Translations under genes and position numbers: made by a program
In this document: in pieces, positions 7,940 through 16,241 of the stretch
How positions within the stretch are numbered: position 1 is the stretch's first letter
Layout: every line of letters starts with the position of its first letter
Notes under the pieces: model-generated
What the model saw: only the letters and a program-made list of their open reading frames with translations
Databases searched by the model: none
What the model was told of the DNA's origin: nothing
NCBI GenBank assembly: GCA_049419605.1
Contig: JBMSKF010000004.1
Location: 1 to 64,000 of the forward strand
Direction of reading: 5' to 3'
DNA length: 64,000 nucleotides
Source: UBA970 sp049419605
Lineage (GTDB): Bacteria > Bacillota_I > Bacilli_A > RFN20 > CAG-826

Positions 7940-9319
7940 ATGAAACAAACGCATCATATTCGCGCCCTTTATCGTCAAGTTCAAAGCCAATCTTTAACTG
8001 ACCAATTACCAGTTATTTTATCTGGCTGGATCCGTACCAATCGCCAAAATGGTGCTATTGGATTCATTGAATTGAATGATGGAAGTTTCTTTCGAAATGT
8101 GCAACTTGTTTATCACCAAAATTTAGGACCGCAATTTGATACCTTAGCCAAATGTGGAACAGGTGTCGCCCTAACCATCAAGGGATTGATTCATTTAACA
8201 CCTACCAATAAACAACCTTTTGAGGTCGTAATTGAATCCTTTGAAATTGTTGGATCTGCTCCAGAAGATTATCCATTACAAAAGAAACGACATGGTTTTG
8301 ACTTCTTAAGAGAGATTGCTCATTTGAGACCAAGAACCAATACCTTTACCGCGATGTTTCGCTTACGTTCTGTGATGTCGATGGCGATTCACCAATTTTT
8401 TCAAGATCGTGATTTTGTTTATGTGCATACCCCCATCATTACTGGAAACGATGCTGAAGGTGCTGGGCAAGTTTTCCAAGCCATTGTCGATCAAAAGAAG
8501 CCCAATGATTTTTTTAATAAACCAGCATCCTTAACAGTCTCAGGGCAGTTGCATGTTGAGGCGTTTGCTCTTGCTTTTAAAGATGTGTATACCTTCGGAC
8601 CAACCTTCCGCGCAGAACCTAGTAATACCACTCGACATGCTTCAGAATTTTGGATGATTGAACCAGAAATTTCATTTGCAGATTTACATGATGACATGAA
8701 TTTAATTGAAGATTGCGTGAAGTATTGTTTAGATTATGCTTTCAAACATGCCCCTGAAGAAATGGCATTCTTTAATCAATTTATTGATACGACCCTCGTT
8801 CAACGATTACAAACGGTTCGCCAAAAACCCTTTCAAAGAATGACCTATACCGATGCGATAACTGCCTTACAAAAAGCAGTCCAAGAGGGTGTTGAGTTCG
8901 CATACAAAAATATCAAATGGGGAATGGATTTACAAACTGAACATGAACGTTACCTATCAGAAACGATTGCGAAAGGTCCAGTTTTTATCATCAATTATCC
9001 TAAAGAAATCAAAGCATTTTATATGCGTTTAAATGATGATGGTAAAACCGTTGCCGCCTGTGATTTACTTGTCCCACAAGTCGGTGAACTTGTTGGCGGA
9101 TCTCAACGAGAAGAACGCTTAGATTTATTAGAAAAGAAAATGATTGAACACGGAAATAAACAAGGATTAGAATGGTATTTAGATCTTCGTAAATATGGTG
9201 GAGTCCCTCATGCTGGGTTTGGCATTGGTTTTGATCGATTATTGATGTACTTAACAGGCGTTAATAATATTCGTGATACTCAACCTTATCCACGAACACC
9301 AGGTTCCTTGTTATACTAA
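7940..9319 (+). CDS. asnS: asparaginyl-tRNA synthetase
   Basis: 459 aa class IIb aminoacyl-tRNA synthetase that charges tRNA-Asn. An N-terminal OB-fold (LSGWIRTNRQNGAIGFIELND) is followed by the catalytic domain with motif 2 TFGPTFRAEPSNTTRHASEF and motif 3 GFGIGFDRLLMYLTGV. The C-terminus NIRDTQPYPRTPG is diagnostic of AsnS rather than AspS. Its presence means the GatCAB amidotransferase encoded 7 kb downstream is probably used for tRNA-Gln rather than tRNA-Asn. The last codons form the -10 box of the following small gene. Confidence 0.97.
   Translation: MKQTHHIRALYRQVQSQSLTDQLPVILSGWIRTNRQNGAIGFIELNDGSFFRNVQLVYHQNLGPQFDTLAKCGTGVALTIKGLIHLTPTNKQPFEVVIESFEIVGSAPEDYPLQKKRHGFDFLREIAHLRPRTNTFTAMFRLRSVMSMAIHQFFQDRDFVYVHTPIITGNDAEGAGQVFQAIVDQKKPNDFFNKPASLTVSGQLHVEAFALAFKDVYTFGPTFRAEPSNTTRHASEFWMIEPEISFADLHDDMNLIEDCVKYCLDYAFKHAPEEMAFFNQFIDTTLVQRLQTVRQKPFQRMTYTDAITALQKAVQEGVEFAYKNIKWGMDLQTEHERYLSETIAKGPVFIINYPKEIKAFYMRLNDDGKTVAACDLLVPQVGELVGGSQREERLDLLEKKMIEHGNKQGLEWYLDLRKYGGVPHAGFGIGFDRLLMYLTGVNNIRDTQPYPRTPGSLLY
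9309..9317 (+). promoter_or_regulatory. extended -10 box overlapping the end of asnS
   Basis: TGtTATACT is an extended -10. Its TATACT spans the last Tyr codon of asnS and runs into the stop (9317–9319). It is followed after nine bases by the ATG at 9327, without a Shine-Dalgarno. Confidence 0.4.
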
Positions 9320-9326
9320 AATAAAT

Positions 9327-9503
9327 ATGTTTGAAGAACCACTCGAAGAGAATATCCAACAAGATTTAGAAAAAGAAGCCTACGAAAGAAAAAAAATTTC
9401 ATTAAGGCGAATGACTATTTTCATATGGATTGTGAATGTTGGTTTGGCCATTTATGTGGTCACCCAAATCATTGCCTATGTGGAACGAATATTAAATTCT
9501 TAA
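9327..9503 (+). CDS. small single-pass membrane protein, unknown
   Basis: 58 aa. I chose ATG 9327 because the extended -10 TGtTATACT lies nine bases before it; a longer reading from 9273 would run inside asnS. The N-terminal half is charged and acidic (EEPLEENIQQDLEKEAYERK) and the C-terminal half is one hydrophobic helix (about 31–50), so the protein is probably a membrane-anchored stub. No homology recognised. Its stop overlaps the stop of the convergent gene at 9500 by four bases. Confidence 0.5.
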   Translation: MFEEPLEENIQQDLEKEAYERKKISLRRMTIFIWIVNVGLAIYVVTQIIAYVERILNS

Positions 9504-10141
9504 AGTTTTTTAGCAACGTCATCTAAATTTTTCATAAAGATTTGATTGCGTTTATTTTGGATTCTTAAGGTTCTACCAATCAATGCGAGTGTTGCTCTCA
9601 TTAAGAGTAATCCCCCAAAAAGGCTTAATAAAAAGATCACATAAGAAATCGTTGCCTCCGGAACAAATCTAGGCACATTTAATAATGTGGGCCAATCGGA
9701 AATAATATTCAGCCCAAAGAAATTACTTGTAGGAATATTTGCCCAATCGAAAATTGGGAAAATAGTATTAAAGCCACGTGTTTCGTAATCCAATAAGTCT
9801 TGGATCAATGTGGGGTCATTCATCAAGGTCATATAACCAAATAGAATACCTAACATGATTCCAATGGTTAAAAGGGCCCAAAAGTAGTCTTTGAAAGCTT
9901 GTCGATGACTTTTTTTATAAGCAATTTTTGCGAATTCTTTTGGGGTGTTCACTGTACGCGTTTCATAGATTTTCCAAGTTTCAGCATCCACTTGATCACC
10001 ATATTTTTTAATTAACGTTTCAAAGAACCAACCAATCCCACCGATGAGGGCAAGCGATAATAATACCAATGCAATGATTAAATATAGTAATTCTAATCGC
10101 TGGTTAATGCTTGGTGTTGGTGTGGTAAAAATTAACATCAT
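9500..10141 (-). CDS. three-helix membrane protein, unknown
   Basis: 213 aa. Hydrophobic segments lie at about 18–40, 87–107 and 164–188. A soluble stretch rich in charged residues sits between the first two, and a short basic C-terminal tail (RTLRIQNKRNQ) probably lies in the cytoplasm. I do not recognise a family. Start overlaps the stop of the upstream 98-aa gene (ATGA), so the two are coupled and may form a complex. Codon use is like that of its neighbours. Confidence 0.6.
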   Translation of the reverse strand: MMLIFTTPTPSINQRLELLYLIIALVLLSLALIGGIGWFFETLIKKYGDQVDAETWKIYETRTVNTPKEFAKIAYKKSHRQAFKDYFWALLTIGIMLGILFGYMTLMNDPTLIQDLLDYETRGFNTIFPIFDWANIPTSNFFGLNIISDWPTLLNVPRFVPEATISYVIFLLSLFGGLLLMRATLALIGRTLRIQNKRNQIFMKNLDDVAKKL

Positions 10142-10434
10142 TTCGTTCCTGTTGGCGCAGTGGGAATGGCGGGTACACCAGATTCTGCTTTATGCGTATT
10201 CGGTGTTTGCTTCATCATAAATTGATAACGTTTATGGGCAACTAAATCTTCCGGGAACGGAGTAAAGACTCCTCGGCCAGAGAAAAATAAATAAATGGAT
10301 TTCATCGAAACACCAATAAAAATAATCAAACCATACGTCAAAAATAATCCAAAAACGAACAGAATCAAAGGTGAAGAAACGAGGTAAAGGGCACCCAATG
10401 CAATCCGTTTAAATAATTTAACAATGATATCCAT
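10138..10434 (-). CDS. small membrane protein with proline-rich tail, unknown
   Basis: 98 aa. A basic start (KLFKRIAL) leads into a long hydrophobic stretch, about 10–44, enough for one long or two short helices. A cytoplasmic or exposed tail follows, ending in a Pro/Ala/Thr-rich segment (VPAIPTAPTGTK). No family recognised. Lies four bases after the 300-aa membrane protein and overlaps the 213-aa one, so all three are probably co-transcribed. Confidence 0.55.
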   Translation of the reverse strand: MDIIVKLFKRIALGALYLVSSPLILFVFGLFLTYGLIIFIGVSMKSIYLFFSGRGVFTPFPEDLVAHKRYQFMMKQTPNTHKAESGVPAIPTAPTGTK

Positions 10435-10438
10435 GCAT

Positions 10439-11341
10439 TTATATTAAAGCATTTTGATGCTTTTGGGTTAATGAGTTGTATATCCCAATCATTAAAGGAA
10501 ATAATGAAAGAAATAAAACAGAAAAAATACGATAAGGGCCTTCTAAAACAGAACTTAGGATGGCATTGATAAATGGATAGAGTACTAAGCCGAACATTAA
10601 AATATACACCGCATAACCTGAAGGTTTCATAAAGAAATACACATAGCTATATATCGTGAAAAGAGCTAAGGGACCCAAGCCAAAAAAACCTAAATTTGGA
10701 AAGAATAGAGTTGAAAAAAAAGTAAAAACAAACAGGATATTAAAGAAAATGAATTCAAATTTTGAAAAATGAAGTTGATAGTGAATGGGTAAATGAAATC
10801 TTTCAATCAAGGGAAAGATTAATAATAATCCAATCAAGACCTGCAATAATGCCACTGTGTAAATAAGGATTGGATCTAAGACAATCACGGAACTAGTTCG
10901 ATCTAAATTTAGAAATTGATAAATAATACTCAATAAATCCAGTTGATAAAGCTGTAAGGTGATGAATTGAATGAAATTTAGAAGGCTAAACTGAAAAAAG
11001 GAAAGAATGATTAGCAGAGATAATAAGGTTGTCTTTTTTTTAAATGCCAGACCATAACCCATTCCTAGTATCCAATTTGGAAGGGTATAAAATAAGACCA
11101 TTTCTATGAAGGGTTGAATAAGTAATAACGTTAAAAAGAAGTAAGTCAGTGAATAAATTAAAAAACCTTTCCAATCTACCATTAGGTAAACCATCAAGGT
11201 GATAAATGGCATGAAATAAGTGATCCAATAGCCAATAAAAGGAAACGTTGCATTTAACCACAAAATCATCACTTGTATTCCACTCATCATGGCAATCCAA
11301 GCGAGAATTTGATTTGGTTTTTGTAAATAGAACCTATTCAT
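10439..11341 (-). CDS. polytopic membrane protein, possibly DUF2232/YybS-like
   Basis: 300 aa, almost entirely hydrophobic with about eight transmembrane helices and only short loops, ending in a basic tail. The size and helix pattern resemble DUF2232/YybS-type proteins of Firmicutes, but I see no diagnostic motif, so this is only a suggestion. First gene of a three-gene minus-strand unit; its start is eight bases from the start of the divergent small gene at 11350, so any promoter must reach into that gene. Confidence 0.55.
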   Translation of the reverse strand: MNRFYLQKPNQILAWIAMMSGIQVMILWLNATFPFIGYWITYFMPFITLMVYLMVDWKGFLIYSLTYFFLTLLLIQPFIEMVLFYTLPNWILGMGYGLAFKKKTTLLSLLIILSFFQFSLLNFIQFITLQLYQLDLLSIIYQFLNLDRTSSVIVLDPILIYTVALLQVLIGLLLIFPLIERFHLPIHYQLHFSKFEFIFFNILFVFTFFSTLFFPNLGFFGLGPLALFTIYSYVYFFMKPSGYAVYILMFGLVLYPFINAILSSVLEGPYRIFSVLFLSLFPLMIGIYNSLTQKHQNALI

Positions 11342-11349
11342 AATTACCT

Positions 11350-11676
11350 ATGAGTAAAAAAAGTTTTATTTCAGTATGGATGTGGTTAATCGTAGAATGC
11401 TTCACGGGTAGTTTGTTTATTAATTCAAGTTTAACATTTTCACAACCAAGAAAAGATATTTTAGATATTACTTTATACTTACTTCCAAACTGTCCGCATG
11501 CATTAGAAGTTTTACCGGTTCTTGAAAAGTGGACAGAATCTGAGAATTTACCTCGGTTGCATACCTTAGCACCCACACCTTACTACCCTTCACCTACTTT
11601 AAGAGTCGATTATAGAGAATATGGTGTAAATTATATCGGTAAAAACGAGATTTTTAGTTTAATCAATTCTTCCTAA
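11350..11676 (+). CDS. small thioredoxin-fold-like protein with N-terminal membrane anchor
   Basis: 108 aa. MSKKSF followed by hydrophobic residues 7–30 looks like a signal anchor. Residues 38–108 resemble a glutaredoxin/thioredoxin domain: strand ITLYLLPNCPHALEVLPVLEKW, then SPTLRVDY with the PT typical of the cis-Pro loop, then YIGKNEIFSLI like the C-terminal helix of small Trx-like proteins. The active-site CxxC is reduced to CPHA (Cys48 only), so it may not be a dithiol reductase. No good ribosome-binding site; the start is uncertain. The family assignment is an inference from pattern only. Confidence 0.5.
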   Translation: MSKKSFISVWMWLIVECFTGSLFINSSLTFSQPRKDILDITLYLLPNCPHALEVLPVLEKWTESENLPRLHTLAPTPYYPSPTLRVDYREYGVNYIGKNEIFSLINSS

Positions 11677-11711
11677 TGAACCTAATTTTCATAGTATTTA
11701 TGTCGTTAATT

Positions 11712-11720
11712 TGGTAAAAT
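11712..11720 (+). promoter_or_regulatory. extended -10 box upstream of pcrA
   Basis: TGgTAAAAT, an extended -10 with one mismatch in the hexamer, lies 17 bases before the pcrA ATG. There is no Shine-Dalgarno in the gap. Confidence 0.4.
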
Positions 11721-11737
11721 TTATTGAATAAAAAGCA

Positions 11738-13930
11738 ATGAATATTCAATCCCAACTTAACGACAAACAATGGCAAGCTGTCTCAACCCTTTCTCAGTAT
11801 GTGCGAATCATCGCTGGGGCGGGAAGTGGCAAGACAAGAGTCTTAACCTTTCGTATTGCACATTTAATTAACGAACATCATGTTTATCCGGAAAAAATTC
11901 TCGCCATTACCTTTACGAATAAAGTAGCTAGAGAGATGCTTCAACGGACTTCTCAGTTAGTCCCTAATTTAGGCTCTCGCCTTAAAATCATGACTTACCA
12001 TAGTTTTGCCGCACGATTTTTAAGAAGGGAAATTCATCATCTAGGTTATCCATCTGCATTTACCATACTTGATGACGATGACCAAGAAAAATTAGTCAAA
12101 TCGATCGCAGAAGAAAAAGGCTTTCGTCGAGGTGATGAAATCGTTAAACAAGCCTTGAGGTATATCGCTGAACAAAAATCACAAGGATTGTTACCGAATC
12201 AAATTCGTATTGAATACGAGCGATTTCCTACAGAAAAATTATGTCTCGCTTTCTATGAAAGTTATGAACAAAAAATGCGTGCGATGGCGAACTTAGATTT
12301 CGATGACTTGCTCATGAAGGCGATTGAAATATTAGAAAATTTTCCTGAAGTGAAAGTAAAGTGGCAAGGATACTTTTCTCATATTCTTGTCGATGAATTT
12401 CAAGACACCAACGATGTTCAATATCATTTGTTGCGTTTATTAATGAATATCAACACCAACCTATATGTAGTTGGAGATCCAGACCAAACCATTTATTCTT
12501 GGCGAGGCGCTAATCCTAAAATTATTTTAGACTTAACCCAATCTTTTACGATTGAAACAATTATCCTTAACCAAAATTATCGATCTACAAAACCGATTCT
12601 AGATTTAGCGAATCGACTTATTGATCATAACCAACATCGTGTTAAAAAAGATTTATTTACTGAAATTCTAGAAGGAAAAGATGTTGTTTATCAACGATAT
12701 TTTAATCGAGAAGAAGAAGCGCATTCAGTTGTTCAAGCGATTAAAAAACTCATTCAACAAGGACAAGAACCAAAACAAATTGCTATTTTATATCGAGCAA
12801 ATTATTTAACACTCCCTTTTGAAAAAGCATTAACAAGAGAACAAATTTCGTTTCGAATTTTTGGTGGGATGCGTTTTTATCAACGCCAAGAAATTAAAGA
12901 TGCGGTTGCCTATTTTAAGTTAACCATCAATCCTAAGGATGATTTATCGTTCGAACGAATTATCAATGTTCCCCGTCGTGGTATTGGTGAAGTTACATTT
13001 CAACAACTGAAAAATATCGCTAATCAACGAAACATTTCTCTTTATGAATCGGCAGAAGGGATTGATATGTTTGCCGAAGTTTCTTCTAAACTTAAAACAC
13101 AATTGAAACCGATGATCAGTACGATTGATAAATATAAAGTTCGCTTGATGACAGATGGAATTGATCTTCGTTTTGAAGTTGAACAATATTTACACGAACT
13201 CGGTTATATAAAGAGTTTGCAAGAAAGTGATGAAGAAGATCGCCTTGAAAACATTTATACATTACTTGATGATTTAGAAGAATATTTAGAACGAAATGAA
13301 GAGACTACGTTTATCCAATACCTAGAAAATATCTCACTGATGTCGAGTCAAGACGAAATTCTAGAAGACAATTATGTTTCATTGATGACGGTGCACACTG
13401 CGAAAGGATTAGAATTTGACCACGTGTTTGTCATCGGTCTTAATGAAGGTGTATTTCCTTCCATCAGAACCCTCGATGATGATGCCTATCTTGGTTTAGA
13501 AGAGGAAAGAAGACTTTGTTATGTGGCTTTTACAAGAGCCAAACAAACTTTATCACTGAGTTGTGCAAGTGATTTTTCTTTTGTGATTGGTGGTAACTTA
13601 ATTCCTTCACGGTTTTTTAAAGAAGCTGGTTTGCTATTTAAAAATGCTTATCAAAACTCAGCTCAATCACAACCTCAAACGAATGGATTGGGCACTATGA
13701 ATGTTTCGAATCGATTAGGTTCTGTTCGCCAGCCGAGTGGTGACGTTTCTTCAACCCCCCCTCGCACGTTAATTCAATGGCAAGTGGGGGATGCATGTCT
13801 TCACGATAGCTTTGGTAAAGGGACTGTAACAGGTATTATTTCAAATGACATTATTGAAATTACCTTTGAAAATCCTAAACAAATTAAAAAACTTATCGCC
13901 CAACATCCTAAGTTAAACAAGGTAAAATAA
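11738..13930 (+). CDS. pcrA: ATP-dependent DNA helicase PcrA (UvrD/Rep superfamily 1A)
   Basis: 730 aa, the usual PcrA length. 3'-to-5' helicase for repair and removal of proteins from DNA. Walker A GAGSGKT at 27–33, motif II DEFQDTN, motif III GDPDQTIYSWRGA, motif V VHTAKGLEFDHVFVIGL and motif VI EEERRLCYVAFTRAK are all present and in order. The C-terminus has the Tudor-like RNA-polymerase-binding domain (WQVGDACLHDSFGKGTV) seen in PcrA. Followed after four bases by ligA, the classic Gram-positive pcrA–ligA pair. Confidence 0.97.
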   Translation: MNIQSQLNDKQWQAVSTLSQYVRIIAGAGSGKTRVLTFRIAHLINEHHVYPEKILAITFTNKVAREMLQRTSQLVPNLGSRLKIMTYHSFAARFLRREIHHLGYPSAFTILDDDDQEKLVKSIAEEKGFRRGDEIVKQALRYIAEQKSQGLLPNQIRIEYERFPTEKLCLAFYESYEQKMRAMANLDFDDLLMKAIEILENFPEVKVKWQGYFSHILVDEFQDTNDVQYHLLRLLMNINTNLYVVGDPDQTIYSWRGANPKIILDLTQSFTIETIILNQNYRSTKPILDLANRLIDHNQHRVKKDLFTEILEGKDVVYQRYFNREEEAHSVVQAIKKLIQQGQEPKQIAILYRANYLTLPFEKALTREQISFRIFGGMRFYQRQEIKDAVAYFKLTINPKDDLSFERIINVPRRGIGEVTFQQLKNIANQRNISLYESAEGIDMFAEVSSKLKTQLKPMISTIDKYKVRLMTDGIDLRFEVEQYLHELGYIKSLQESDEEDRLENIYTLLDDLEEYLERNEETTFIQYLENISLMSSQDEILEDNYVSLMTVHTAKGLEFDHVFVIGLNEGVFPSIRTLDDDAYLGLEEERRLCYVAFTRAKQTLSLSCASDFSFVIGGNLIPSRFFKEAGLLFKNAYQNSAQSQPQTNGLGTMNVSNRLGSVRQPSGDVSSTPPRTLIQWQVGDACLHDSFGKGTVTGIISNDIIEITFENPKQIKKLIAQHPKLNKVK
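13923..13928 (+). promoter_or_regulatory. possible -10 box spanning the pcrA stop codon
   Basis: The last codons of pcrA read GTA AAA TAA and form TAAAAT, six bases before the ligA ATG, with no Shine-Dalgarno. The same arrangement recurs at 42443 and 45314, which is why it is listed; taken alone it is weak. Confidence 0.25.
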
Positions 13931-13934
13931 ATTT

Positions 13935-15935
13935 ATGGATATCGCCAATCGTATTCAAACCTTAAGAGACTTACTCAATCGATATAATTATGAGTATTAT
14001 GTTTTAAATCAATCGACAGTGGATGATGCCACTTATGATCAATTGATGAAAGAATTGATTGATTTAGAAAACAAAAACCCACTTTATTTTTCACCACACT
14101 CGCCATCCCAACGCGTAGGTGGAACGGTTCAATCAAGTTTTAAAAAAATCAAACATAGCCGCATGATGTTGTCATTGGCCAATGCCTATGATCAAAATGA
14201 TATTGAGTCTTTTGATCGCCGAATTCATGATTTATTGTCTATCAATGCCACTATTGAATATGTGTGCGAATTAAAAATTGACGGACTTGCCATTAGTCTT
14301 GAATATCGAAATGGGGTATTAGCCTATGCAGCAACTCGAGGAGATGGTGAAGTTGGCGAAGATGTTACTGAAAACATTAAAACGATTAAATCCATACCTT
14401 TAACGATTTCTGATTTACGGACGATTGAAGTTCGTGGTGAAATATACATGAAAAGAAAAGTTTTTCATGCTTTGAATGATCAACGCCAAAAGAATGGTGA
14501 AGTGCTGCTTGCGAATCCTCGCAATGCTGCAGCAGGTTCCATTCGTCAATTAGATTCTAGTGTGACTGCAAGTCGACAATTAGATGCTTATTTGTATTAC
14601 GTGGTCAACGCCAATGAATTAGGAATTCAATCTCATCAAGAATCGTTGAACTATTTATCTTCGCTTGGATTTAAGATTAATCCAGAAACAAAAACGGTCC
14701 AGGGAATTCAAGAAGTTTGGAATTTCATTCGCCAATATGAACCCAAACGAGCAGAATTAGATTATGACACCGATGGCATCGTCATTAAAGTAAATGCTTT
14801 AGCAGATCATCCTAAGTTAGGTTACACTGCTAAGACACCACGGTGGGCAATTGCATATAAATACCCTCCTGAATTAGTGGAGACCACTTTAGAAGATGTA
14901 ATTTTTACGGTAGGTAGAACTGGAAAAATTACTCCAAATGCTGTGTTAACACCGGTAAGAGTTTCCGGAAGTATGATTGCCAGGGCTACCCTGCATAATG
15001 AGGATTTTATTCGCTTAAAAGATTTATATATTGGTGATCAAGTGTTGATTCGTAAAGCAGGTGAAGTGATACCTGAAGTTGTCCAAGTCATCAGTCATAA
15101 ACGCTTAATGGATGCAAAAAAAGTAGAAATGATTCAGCATTGTCCAGCCTGTCAACAACCCCTAGTCAAAGTTGATGCGATGCATTATTGCCAGAATGCA
15201 GATTGTCCTGCAAGGCATATTGAATCGGTGATTCACTTTGCTTCCAAGACTGCGATGGACATTAAAGGACTGGGTGACAAAATCATTCAAGATTTATTTG
15301 AATTAGGTCTGATTCATTCGAGTGCAGATTTATATGATCTTAAAGAACACCGCCAAGCCTTATTACAAGTCGATGGTTATTCAGATAAATCCGTTGATCA
15401 AATCTTGGATGCAATTGAAAACAGCAAACAACGAAGTTTAGAAAAATTAATAGTAGGTCTAGGTATTAAAGAAATTGGTGAAAAAACAGCAAAACAATTG
15501 GCAAAACGATTTTTAACGTTACATGCATTATCACATGCCACCTACCAAGATTTGATTTCACTTGAAGACACGGGTCCAGTCGTTGCTCAAGCGATTCTAG
15601 ATTATTTTCAAAAACCATCGCATCAAGCATTAATTGACAGATTTATCAAAGTTGGTGTCAACACACAATATTTAGGTCCAACTGCAAGTCAAACAAGTTT
15701 TTTTTCTGGGAAAACCGTTGTGATTACAGGTTCTTTTGGGCAACGTTCACGTGAATCTTTAACGCAAACTCTAGAAAATTTAGGAGCGAAAGTAACCAGT
15801 AGTGTTTCAAAAAATACCCATTACTTAATTCACGGCGCCGATGCTGGAAGTAAACTCATCAAAGCACAAAATCTTGGAGTTTCACTCATCGATGAAGCGA
15901 CTTTACTCAGCATTTTTGCAGAGGAAAAGGTATAA
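13935..15935 (+). CDS. ligA: NAD-dependent DNA ligase LigA
   Basis: 666 aa. Seals nicks in replication and repair using NAD. The adenylated lysine is Lys114 in CELKIDG. An OB-fold follows, then a four-Cys zinc finger (CPACQQP ... CQNADCPA), helix-hairpin-helix repeats and a C-terminal BRCT domain (SGKTVVITGSFGQRSRESL). Length and domain order are standard. Its stop codon is part of a perfect TATAAT that precedes gatC by eight bases. Confidence 0.98.
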   Translation: MDIANRIQTLRDLLNRYNYEYYVLNQSTVDDATYDQLMKELIDLENKNPLYFSPHSPSQRVGGTVQSSFKKIKHSRMMLSLANAYDQNDIESFDRRIHDLLSINATIEYVCELKIDGLAISLEYRNGVLAYAATRGDGEVGEDVTENIKTIKSIPLTISDLRTIEVRGEIYMKRKVFHALNDQRQKNGEVLLANPRNAAAGSIRQLDSSVTASRQLDAYLYYVVNANELGIQSHQESLNYLSSLGFKINPETKTVQGIQEVWNFIRQYEPKRAELDYDTDGIVIKVNALADHPKLGYTAKTPRWAIAYKYPPELVETTLEDVIFTVGRTGKITPNAVLTPVRVSGSMIARATLHNEDFIRLKDLYIGDQVLIRKAGEVIPEVVQVISHKRLMDAKKVEMIQHCPACQQPLVKVDAMHYCQNADCPARHIESVIHFASKTAMDIKGLGDKIIQDLFELGLIHSSADLYDLKEHRQALLQVDGYSDKSVDQILDAIENSKQRSLEKLIVGLGIKEIGEKTAKQLAKRFLTLHALSHATYQDLISLEDTGPVVAQAILDYFQKPSHQALIDRFIKVGVNTQYLGPTASQTSFFSGKTVVITGSFGQRSRESLTQTLENLGAKVTSSVSKNTHYLIHGADAGSKLIKAQNLGVSLIDEATLLSIFAEEKV

Positions 15936-15936
15936 T
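15931..15936 (+). promoter_or_regulatory. -10 box embedded in the ligA stop codon, driving gatCAB
   Basis: GTA TAA TC at the end of ligA forms a perfect TATAAT. The gatC ATG follows after eight bases without a Shine-Dalgarno. A leaderless gatC transcript would result. Confidence 0.45.
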
Positions 15937-15944
15937 CAAATTCG

Positions 15945-16241
15945 ATGAAAAAAATTGATAAACCTTTGTTATTAGACGCAAGTACACGATTACTTTTTGT
16001 GATGACCGATTCACAATATGACGTTTTAATCAATGAATTCGATATTTTATTAAAACAAATGGCGTTGATTGGAAAGATCCAAGGCGTCGATGAAATTGCA
16101 CCGATGACTTTCCCTTTTGCTCAACAAACAAGTCTTCTTAGAGAAGATATTCCTGGACAAACTTTAACGCAAAATGAAGCGACACAAAATGCCGCTTTTG
16201 TCAGTGAAGGACAAATGAAATTACCTAAGGTGGTTGGTTAA
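15945..16241 (+). CDS. gatC: Glu-tRNA(Gln)/Asp-tRNA(Asn) amidotransferase subunit C
   Basis: 98 aa, the typical GatC size. Small helper that wraps around GatA and links it to GatB. The sequence is divergent but ends with a GatC-like acidic region (LREDIPGQTLTQNEATQNA), the usual R-x-D motif before the C-terminal belt. The gene stops immediately before the gatA start (TAAATG), so the two are coupled. It begins eight bases after a TATAAT and has no Shine-Dalgarno. Confidence 0.9.
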   Translation: MKKIDKPLLLDASTRLLFVMTDSQYDVLINEFDILLKQMALIGKIQGVDEIAPMTFPFAQQTSLLREDIPGQTLTQNEATQNAAFVSEGQMKLPKVVG

